The notes under the pieces were generated by a model. That model made no database searches. It was not told where the DNA came from and saw only the letters and a list, made by a program, of their open reading frames with translations. The translations under genes were made by a program, and so were the position numbers. This document shows, one piece after another, positions 23,128 to 34,200 of a DNA stretch of 64,000 nucleotides. Position 1 is the stretch's first letter. Each line of letters starts with the position of its first letter. Source of the DNA: Muricea muricata (Eukaryota; Cnidaria; Anthozoa; Malacalcyonacea; Plexauridae); NCBI GenBank assembly GCA_963855995.1, contig OY979728.1, positions 10,004,004 to 10,068,003 on the forward strand, read 5' to 3'.

Positions 23128-25213
23128 CTTTTTAAAATGTTAATCATTGTAACATTACCTCGCTACGATCGACAGCAATAACTTAAAACCCTTTTCTCCA
23201 GCATTTGTGTCTTATTATAGGTACAAAATTACGTACAAAAAAAGCCTGAATATAAACTTAGCACTTCTTGCTTAGTACTTCTCGACGAACATCAATACAA
23301 AAGGTAATCCAGTAGACGTAAATGACAACGAATTCAATACGCATAAAAACATGTAAATTAGCCGTTAATATCAATATGACAATAGATATTATTGACATAG
23401 TCAAACAATTTATAAGTCTTAGTAGTTCAAAAGATCGATCGATAATCTATGTTGGTTAGTTAGTTTAACTTTATTTAAAGGTAGCCCATTCAGCGAACAT
23501 CTGGTATCAACAGGGGCCCTGCATGATAATAAATACATATAACAGTGAACTATTATTATAACAATTACACAAACATTAATTGCTGGTGTAATAATAGACA
23601 AATCTAGACTGTGGTCTCTATTGCTATATAAAGAATCTTTACATATCCAGGGCCAAAAATCAGAACTCAACCACGGAAGTAAAGCTTCCAAAGAACAATG
23701 CATTTTTAACTAACACTGATATCATGTTTCACTTGTATATATATAGCTTTTATATTATAATAGCGTACATACCTGATGATGACTGCATGCTAGTCAAAAC
23801 GTTGTAATAAAAATGATTTCTGTCTACGGAGTGTCCATTGTTTTGTTATTTTTAAAATTGCTTAGGGGTAACCGTAACAAGTGCTAGTTTACTAAATTAA
23901 AAATAATGTTTTATTCTAGTTTTAAAAAAGGGAACGACTCAACTGATTTTAACTTCTCTGGCAGAGTTAAAAAGAGTCTCGCACCAGAGTATATGAAAGT
24001 TCTTTTTCCAAATTATGTTTAGGCTGCGGTACATATACACATCTCTTTTCCTTCTCGTGTTATAATCATGGTAATTTAAATTTCGACCAAAACAGTTACC
24101 GAGATAGTCTGGAAAAGTATTTTACTGCGTAATGTAGCGTGAAAGGCATGCAGTCATGCGAATAAATACATCATTGCATGAGATTGTTAACGAGGCACGT
24201 GACAGCATGCTAATAATCACTTGTGTCACCAGTTTGTAGAAAAACTCATGAACATTTTCAAGTGACTGGCAAAGTGATAAATGTAAGAAGAATATACCAA
24301 ATTTAATCTCGCAAATTAAATTTTCCAACAACACTTATAAAAGCCAAATTTCTCGCTAACTACTTGCTCAAATTAAACAATAATTGTTAGATAGCTGGAC
24401 AGTAAGGTTTCAAACGGTATATGGTTGCCAATGAGTTAAGCCATGGTTGCCAATGGGTTAAGCCATTAAAAGATTGATAAGTTCAATTGCTGTTTTCTTA
24501 AGCTTCAAATGGAAATCGCATATACACTACACACCAGTGTCGAAAATCAAGCGGGAACAAAAATTTTCAAAGTCTGCACGCGTCGCTATTAAACTATACA
24601 ATAAACTATAAAAAATTGTTTTCCTGATTAAGAACGAGACAAACTGAACAACGATCACTTTGTTTCAAAAGGTATTTCCCCAAAGCTACATTTCCTGCGA
24701 TAAAAAAATATCCACTCATCCTTTCCTAGTCGAAAGTGAAAGCCAAATCTCAGATCTCAATCTAAAACACCACGGATGGCTACTTGCCAATGAATGACCG
24801 AAAGGATTGTATTACATATAAATCACATATATTAAGTGTCATGTCCATGAACACAAGTTTCCTTTAAATTTGATTATACGTCCGCGGGAAAAATTTATGA
24901 AACATGCATGATGATGTACCTAAACCTATACTTATTTAGATAACTTATGAATTTTTAAATACAAAGTAGATGCACGTACTCTAACAGTTAAAAACGTCAA
25001 CAAGTCCTTTCTAAATGTAGCACGCGGAAGTCGACCGGAAACCAAGAAACCCAAAGCCATAACGCACGGTTTAGGTCATTACAGTATATTCCAAGATTAT
25101 GACATACGAATCAAAATTTTGGGAAGCTTTAAAGGCGCAACACTTTGAGAAGCGTGTCAGTTCCTTGCAGTTTGTTACGAGGCAGGCTAGCAGCCTGGCT
25201 TTTGCTGAGGATT
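23128..25213. other. Intergenic spacer B-C with decayed repeat and gene C promoter region
   Basis: Gene B's 3' flank to about 23460 resembles gene A's. From about 23460 to 23850 the sequence looks like retroelement 3' sequence, including ACCTGATGATGACTGCATGC and TAGTCAAAACGTTG, a pattern often seen at retroelement ends. 24360-25213 is homologous to the region upstream of gene E (shared TTTTGGGAAGCTT near the start codon), so it is the likely promoter of gene C. Confidence 0.6.
24732..24742 (+). promoter_or_regulatory. ISRE/IRF-like site upstream of gene C
   Basis: GAAAGTGAAAG matches the IRF core GAAANNGAAA, about 470 bp before the gene C start codon. A single short match in A-rich DNA is weak evidence on its own. 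Confidence 0.4.
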
Positions 25214-28200
25214 ATGGCAGAGTTTTTCGAGCAAGGCTACGATCCAAAGCAAATAGTTGTGGTGTCGAATTTTCCTGCAAACGTCGAAGAAGATGAACTG
25301 ACGATTCATTTTCAAAAGGAAAAGAATGGCGGCGGAGATGTCGAAGACGTTGTGGTGGACGGAAGTGTTGCGTTCGTGGTTTTTACTTCGCCTGAAGGTT
25401 TGGAGCATTTTTACAAGCTTTTTCTCAACTGTTTTAACTATTCTCAGCTATTCAACCAGCGGTTTACTTATGTACTTTATACAGGGACTTTCGGTTTTAG
25501 ATATTTACCACCAAATGACTTTGCACACGTATAACACTTGTTGTGCAGATTTAACAACAAAAATTACGATGGTATAATATATATGTAACACGGATTTCCA
25601 TAAGCAACGCTAACATGTGATTGATTAGAAATTTCATGCTATTTGAGTGCTAATCACGCTCAATCCGTCTCTGTTCAAACAAAGGTGTAGTTTCGGTTTT
25701 GTAGTAGTTTCACTTTCGAAATCATAATACCAGGTACTGTCTTTTCACGACATGGTCGTCATATATGACGTTATGCTTTAGCAAGCGTACTATATGTCAA
25801 CCCAATAAAGCGCAATCAAAGTATAATAAATGGACAGTAGGGCAAATCAGCAGTGCAAGATGGCATTCTCAGTGGCGTCGCCAGGGAGGGGACTGGGGGG
25901 GGGGGGTAGACGAGTCCCAACCTGAACTCAGGGTCTTCACCTCCGCTACCCCCCGTTTGGACGAGTCCCTCCAGTTATTTTAATAATTGATTTTGAGATG
26001 TTTCTAAGTTTGAAGAGACAAGTATGAAAGAGGGGGTAATGATTATTGTTTAAGATCTAACAGGCAAAAAATCAACACTGTGGGTTTGAGATTATCAGTA
26101 CCTGCCTGAAAATGCAGGAGCATTTTAGAGACCCTAGAAATAAAAAAATTCTTAGGGAAGCATGCCCCCAAACTCCCCTAGGAACCCCGCGCCTTTCGAA
26201 CTGGTTCTGTCTCCCTCATCACCCTCGCAACGCTACTGGGCATTCTATCAGTGAACATCATCAATGTAACTTTTCTAATTAGTTATAAAATTAACCACAC
26301 AAAAATAAGTCTCAGTATTTAACATTTAATACTACGAAACACATATCAGTCGTTAACAATAGCCAGACAATCAGCACTTGATGTTATTATCGATGAGATT
26401 CACTCAAATTGTTGTTAGTGGCTTGAATGGCTGTTCTGTAACACACAGAAAACAAGACGATGCTAATTAATTCGTCTGTTTGTAGTGGCAACAAGCGTCC
26501 TTAATCATCCTGAACAAGTGATTGATGGCGTCAAGATTGAAGTGCAGAGCTATGAGTCATGGCTGGCAAACAAAAAGGTCAACAAATTCAGTTATAACAA
26601 TTCTAAATTCATGACTGCTTAATTGAAAAAACCTTGTCATTCTCCTAGTTAAGGGAGTGGTTTTCGTTGACCTGTTGGTTGTTTCAGAGAGCTTAGGGCT
26701 TATTTTTATTTCTCTCAATCAGAAAAAGGACAGGCCCTCAGGTAACCGTCCTGTAAGAGATACAGTGTCAGAGGATGCAGCCACAACAATTTATGTGAGC
26801 GGTTTAAAAGATTCAACAACTACAGACGCTATTACGTATTTCTTTGAAAACAAAAAAAGAACTGGAGGTGGTGATCTATGTGAAGGCAAAGAGGGATTCA
26901 AGAAACTCTCTCCCACCGTTGCTCGATTGACATTTGTCTCTTCCAAAGGTATCGTTTATCCACAATTACAAATTTCTCTAGAGATCGATCTCTCGCCTAA
27001 TTGTTATAATCAGAAAGTTGCACATTGTCGATTTGCATTATCAGTCACACAAAATTCATTTGATTACAGCATGTCCATATTGCTGATGATATCGGATTTG
27101 ATTTGATGTCAACTAGATTAGATGTGACTCGTAATTAGTGGCGCAAGTCTTGAGCCAACCTCAAATACCCATAAAAAATTTAGTACTCACCCCTGAGCGA
27201 ATATTTCACAATTCTCACATGTAAAGGAGAAAGCGAACAGCGTAAGAGAAAAAAATGAGTGCAGCTGTACATAAGAAATCAGACAAACATAACGACCCTG
27301 GTTAATTTGTTTGTTGTATTGACTGTATATTTTGATTTAAATTCTCAACAAGTTTGTGCAAGTCATGCTTTCAAAATGACAATAATGTTTTATTTACCCA
27401 ATCCTTGAGGTGTTCTATTTTTCATTTACCCAACCTTTTACTTACCAACTCCTACATTATAGTATGTTAGTCTGAATTCTCCTAAAATGTTTGTTTCGCG
27501 CCCCCTTACCTATTTCTCTAACAAAGGTTTTTCTAGTCGAACGATAAATGTCCTCCAACGGTAATTCGTTAAATAAAAACATTGAACTTATACGTCATCA
27601 ACCCGTATGTTCAGATGCACAGGGTGTGATCGAGAAATCCAAAATAACGCCGCCTCAATTGGAGGGACGATTATTGACAGTGAGCAGCGAGTTTATACCA
27701 ACACACGACCAGAGTATACTACTGGCAAAGAATCTTAATCCAAAGACGAGCAAAGAAACATTTATAAACTTTGTAGAATCGACGAAAAATGCCGATGTTT
27801 TCAATGTTGTTTTCGGGAAAGATCAGAAAGCTATCGTCATACTGAAAAGTACAATAGGTGGGTTGTTTCGTTTTGGTTGTATATATATAGGCCTACTGAC
27901 GCATAATATTTTGAAATGTACCAGTGCTAATATATATCCACTAACAATCACCCCTCTTTAGATGCTGATGAAGATGATTCAGAGGGAGAAAATCAGGATA
28001 TGAAATTGGATGGATTCAAAATTTCTTTAGAATTTGCTCCACTGACCAAAGGAATTAAGATCAGCAATATACCACAAGATACCACTACTGATGATATCAA
28101 GTTCAAATTTTCAAACAAAAAAATCGGTGGCGGTAAAGTGATGGACATAATGTTGCACAAAGAAAATGGAGTTGCTAATGTTTACTTCGAGAAATCCTCA

Positions 28201-31200
28201 GGTTGGGTCATGACTTATGGTAATTGCTCATGAATGGAAATATGTCAGTGTTGTCGTGTTATTATTTTAACCAACCAGTATTTTCACATATTTTTATAGT
28301 TGTTTCTGATCTTGTGAAGAAGAGACATGCATTGAAAGATGTTCCTTTAACCGTGATTCCTTGTTATGATGATTTTGAAGAACTTGAAGAAAAGAAGACT
28401 AATAACTACACTGGCGATTGTCCGGTCGACCCTGTTGCCATGGACTACATAATGAAGACACAGAGAATCGATGAAAAGTTTGACTTCAAATCAAGTGAAT
28501 TTAATACAGAAACATCACGATTCAATTTTACAAAAGAATTTGAAGATCCCAAAGACGCCGAAGAATTTAAGACCAGGGTGAAAGAATTTTTGCTCCAGTT
28601 TGTGAAAGAGGAAGTAAAATTCTCAAAAAATCGTTCAATTTTCCAGAAAGTTGTAAAGGAGATTGAAAGCAAAGACGACGAATTTGAAACAAATGAAGTC
28701 CAAATAAAATTCGATGTGTCAAGCGTTACTCTCGTTGGTAAAAAAGAAGACGTATTCCACAGGAAACAATCAATTGAAGCAGCAACAAATAGGATTACAG
28801 AAGAAATGAAGTTCTCTTCCGAAGATTTGAAGATAGATGATCAGAACAGACTGAAATTCTTGAATTGTATTAATTATTTCGAGAATGTTAAGAAAGAATT
28901 TCCTCCAGTGCAAATACGTGGAACGGAAAGTTCTTCTGGGGAAATGTCGATTTTAGGACCAGCTGAGAAAATAAAGGATGTCCAATTGAAGATCTACAAG
29001 GATTTGCAAGAGATCTCGGAAGTTGATGTTAAGACGAGTGCCCGTCAGATAGATTTTCTGCAACGCACTGGATGTGAGATCGTGAATGATGAGCTGAAGA
29101 AACGTAACGCCATGTTATTTCTGATCAACGTTGAAGGAGCTTTGGGTGACAAGGCTTACCAAGCTAAGATAATGACTTTGAAGAAATGTGATGGCGACGA
29201 GGTACGTAATAGTGAATTTGCACCAGGGATAGCCAGGGAGGGGGAGCTCTGTAAGAAATTCTTTAAAATCTATCTGTAAAGGCGGTCACGACATTTCCAT
29301 GTCGTTCTTACATCGTCTTTGAGCACATAATCTTTGCTGGACCTTTCTGTCGACGAAAAAGAGAGGGAGTACCGCCACCTGTTTAAGCTCTGTCTAATAC
29401 CGCAATCTGATACTGTAAAAATGATCAAGTAAAATAAATTTAGCTGTATCCTATTTTCCCGTCAAATATCTTAAAATTAATTATAATATACCATTTGTGA
29501 ATCCTGAACGCCGATTGGTTAAGAGCCGTGTTTACATAACTCAATGTAAACACGGAAAATTTCCCGCCACTTGTAAACACCGAAATTTTTTGTATCCTTC
29601 GAGCTTTTGACATTGCTATTTTATAAAACAAATATAAAACATTTTTTCTGTATTGATATACAGTTATATCAACACTAGTGGAAGTCGAGAAAATTCGAAA
29701 TTGTATGAAAACACTCCGCCCTTCGGGCGTCGTGTTCCCATACAATTTCTCGTTTTCCCAATTCCACTCGTGTTGATATAACTGTATATCAACACGGAAA
29801 ATGTTTTATATTTGTTAAATATAAGAGATTATCCTTTCTCTAACTTGCTGCCAAGTAAGGTAACACAGATTTAAAGAAAGTTCGCAAAATGTATTCCAAA
29901 TGCTCTTTTTATGTTTATTTTAAAGAAAAAACGACTTCTGAAAACTGTCGACGTAAAAACCTCTGAAAAACTCATCTCACTTGAAGAAGAGACGGTGATG
30001 TTCCTGAAAGAGTCAAACAAACTACAGGAATTCAAGAAAGAACAGTTTGACAAACATCAAGTCATGATCGAGCCAGAACTCACAGACCTTCGCAATATCT
30101 GGATTGTCTGTGAAAAATCTAAAATACACAACGCCGAAAAAGAACTAAGAGGTTTAACGGATGAAAAGAAAATTGACAGCTGCGATTTTACAACCCAAGA
30201 GCCAATGAAATTCCGCTTCTTAATGGAACACTGCTGGGATGACATTAAGGAGAAAGAGAAAAGTTGTAAAGCAGAAGGCGTTATGCTTTTTTATACTAAA
30301 CATGACTCACTGAAGGTGAAGGGAACGAAGGCTGGCAGAAATGAAATGATCAATTTTCTCAAAAGACTGGTTAACAACATTGATTCCAAGGTATGTATAG
30401 CTTTTGTGCTGACAGTTGTGTTTATGTCAAAGTTTTACTCAGTCTTTAGAAGGATGAGTTATAGTCTCTTACATGGCCAACTGAAACGCTCAGTTGTTGA
30501 CCCCTTGCAACAGGATGTTGTTCCAATATCAGAATGCGTTCGCATAGCTTGCGACAACTAGTTGACGACAAGTCTGTTCCAAGTTGTCAACAGACTTGTT
30601 GCAAGTTGATTGTCGAAACCTGTTATCGACAGGCTTGCTGCAAGTTGTTTCAACAATTTCAAGTTTCAACAAACAGTTGTTTCAGGATGCGTTCGCATGG
30701 TTGGCGACAAGTCTCCTGCAAATTGTCAACGTACAGCTTTGTTGCAAGTTGATTATCAAAACCTTTTATCCACATGCTTGCTACAAGTTGTGACAAGTCT
30801 GCAAATAAATTAGCTTGATTTCAACAATTAGCTTGATTTCAACAGACTTGTTGCACTTGCAACATGATGAAATTGACAAGTTTGTTGCAACTTGTTGGCA
30901 GGTTGTGAAGGCAGACCGCTTGCAACAAGTTTGTGGCGTTCTTGGTTGTATAATATCTTTATATTCTGCTGATCAAATATTAGACATATCCTCTGAACGA
31001 ACCTGGCATGAAGAAACAGATGAAGATGGATACGACAGACGTCATTATTTATGACGTTGAAAAGAACCACAGATGTGTTATTGAAAAAGATGTTCCTGGT
31101 GGGAAAAGGCACAAAAAACGTAGAAGAGCAACCTCAGCCAAGGCCGCAGCTGGAAACAACGGATCTTCCACGGCTATGAACTTGCCGTATCAGTCCATGT

Positions 31201-34200
31201 CCTTTGTCAACGACCAGGAAGTTAAATTGGCTTCAGGACAAAAAATAACCATAGTTATCGGGGATTTGGCGCAACAAACGGTATATTTAGATAAATTTTA
31301 GTACATTTCTGTGCAAAATATGTATTTGTGGGTTGAAGTGTATTCAAACAACGTCTGTTGCATTAAACTACAATCCTGGACAAAATTACGTGGTCATCTG
31401 TTCCGGAAGACGTGCGCAACGTTTTTTCACCCTCACATTTCCCCCCCCCCCGAACAATGCTGATACCATGACTTATATTTCTAGGCACAACATAATAGAA
31501 CGCGACATTGTTTGGGGGAGCAGCATCATTGTTTGGGGGGGGGGGGAGCAGCAACATTATTTGGGGGGCGGAGCGGAAGATAAAAGAAAAGATTGTGAAT
31601 TTAACATTTTACTTTAAGAAGTTGGAAAATTCTAGCTGTCCACATGCAGGTAGTTTTTGTCCAGGGCTACAGGTATAAAATATGAGTTCGTGGACATTAC
31701 ATTGCCGTTCAAATACGAATTGGTACAAATACAAAAATCTCCCACGAAAGCAAAACCGATCCATGAACGTGAGATTTTATCTGTTCATTGTGAGCACCTG
31801 CTTTTGGAAGTGATAAAGCTGTTCAGAATAATTCGTAGCAATGGCGTCCTATAGTTTATAGATTTTATCCTTCTTTTAGGTTGACGTCATTGTAAACACA
31901 ACCAATGAAAAAGTGGATTTAAAGAGCAACCCGTGTGGTAAGGCTTTACTTAAGGTGGCTGGTCAGGAATTGGTGAATGAATGTAAGAAAATCGGCAGTC
32001 TTCAGCCAGGAGAAATGGCTTCAACCGGACCGGCGAAATTGAACTGTAAACGCGTATATCATGTCCGTTCATCACACTGGGACAATGGAAACGGAGCATT
32101 GGTAAGTTGGTTTGATTTTTATTTTGGAGATAAGCATGGTCACGCTCACTCTTTCATTTCTTTTGTGGTTGAAATAAGTTGTTAAGACCAAAGAAGTGAT
32201 TTCTTTTCTAGAATGTGGAATAGTTTTAAATCACGTTGGCAATGACTAAAGTTAATAATTAGTTTTAACTTCCTTTTTCAGGTTCTCAGACAGATTATGC
32301 AAAATAGCCTGGGCCAACTTGAAAAAGACATGTTAACATCGATCTCGATTCCTGCAATTGGTACCGGAAATTTGGGTTTCCCACGTCCAAAAGTTGCAGA
32401 AATTTTTTTTGAGGAAGTGACAAGCTACCTCACGGCACATCCACAATCGACCATTAACGATGTTCGTTTTGTCGCGTATGATAAAGATCAAGCAACAGTG
32501 AACGCATTTCTTGGTTTGTCTTGCTACTTTATGTTACATAAATACTGGGCTAGGCTGGACTCGGCTCGGATCGGCTGGGATGCGTTGTGTTGTGTTGCCT
32601 AGGGTTGTTTTGTGTTGTGTTGCCTAGGGTTGTGTTGTGTTGTGTTGTGTTGTGTTGTGTTGTGTTGTGTTGTGTTGTGTTGTGTTGTGTTGTGTTGTGT
32701 TGTGTTGTGTTGTGTTGTGTTGTGTTGTGTTGTGTTGTGTTGTGTTGTGTTGTGTTGTGTTGTGTTGTGTTGTGTTGTGTTGTGTTGTGTTGTGTTGTGT
32801 TGTGTTGTGTTGTGTTGTGTTGTGTTGTGTTGTGTTGTGTTGTGTTGTGTTGTGTTGTGTTGTGTTGTGTTGTGTTGTGTTGTGTTGTGTTGTGTTGTGT
32901 TGTGTTGTGTTGTGTTGTGTTGTGTTGTGTTGTGTTGTGTTGTGTTGTGTTGTGTTGTGTTGTGTTGTGTTGTGTTGTGTTGTGTTGTGTTGTGTTGTGT
33001 TGTGTTGTGTTGTGTTGTGTTGTGTTGTGTTGTGTTGTGTTGTGTTGTGTTGTGTTGTGTTGTGTTGTGTTGTGTTGTGTTGTGTTGTGAGTCGAACCCA
33101 CTCAAAGTTAAAATGCCGGAATGTTTACGAAATAATGTGATCGAACGTCATCGTTCTTTCGTCAATCAGAGATGGTTCGATGTCGATCAGTGCTCATGGT
33201 GATTTCTTACAAGTATGTTGTTCGAAAACGTATATCTAATTCATGCTGTTTCACACAGGTGCAGTTCAAGAAATCAAATCAAAGATCTTGTCTCCGGCTA
33301 GCACTCCCATAGGAGCAGCAGGACAAACAGCCGGACCAGCACAAGTTCAGACGACAGCGGTAGCACCAATACAGGTACCAGCAACAGCACCAACAACAGC
33401 AACAAGTACAGCAATACTTGCGAATGAGAAGCCTGATGGCTCGTTAGAGATTTCCTTCGCAAGTAGCAACCTTGCAGTTCAAATCGTTTGTGATGACATC
33501 AGCAAAGAAACCACCGACCTCATCATGCACGTGATTGACGGAGGTTTCTCCTTCCAGGGAGGAGTCGCCAAAGCCCTTGTAAAAGCGGGGGGTGTCAGCA
33601 TCGTCCAAGAATGTAAAGCACTCGGGCAGCCAGCCCTCTTTACCACCCAGTACACAAAGGCGGGAAATTTGTCGGTTAATCAAATCGCACACGTCATCGG
33701 AAATGGAAAGCCGAGCTACAGCGACCTGAAAAAATGTCTCGGTAATTTTTTCGATGACATCGATAAGAAAAATATTGCGAAGGTTTCGTTTTCCGCCATC
33801 GGAACTGGCGGAATGGGTTATTCTGAAGAAGAATCGGTCAAGTTGATCTTTGATAATTTGTTCCGAATTGCGCAGTCGAAAAATACAACCTTAAGTTTGG
33901 TTCGCATTGTGATATTTGAAAAAGGAAAGTTTATGAAGTTCAAAGATGAAGCCAAAGCATATGTCTCCTCCGAGTGTGACGCGGACCCCGCTAAGACGAC
34001 TGGGATATTTTTGAGGATCTATTCCGATGATCAGCGAAAGATTGATAAAGCCTGGGACAAGTTAAAGAAAAAGATCAATGAAAATATTGATGAAAGACCT
34101 GTAAGGGATGACATGATCAAAAAATTTACCGTCAACGATCTTGATAATTTGCGTAAACTGGAACGCGATTTGGATTTTGTGATTAAAGTTGACAAGAACC

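Noticed and set aside
25145..25213. Upstream ATG extending gene C exon 1
   Set aside because: The upstream frame is open but not conserved in gene E, whose start aligns with ATG 25214.
32550..33202. Long open frames on both strands through the TTGTG array (Leu-Cys-Val or Asn-Thr-Gln repeats)
   Set aside because: They are automatic products of a pentanucleotide repeat lacking stops; they lie in an intron with no coding signature.
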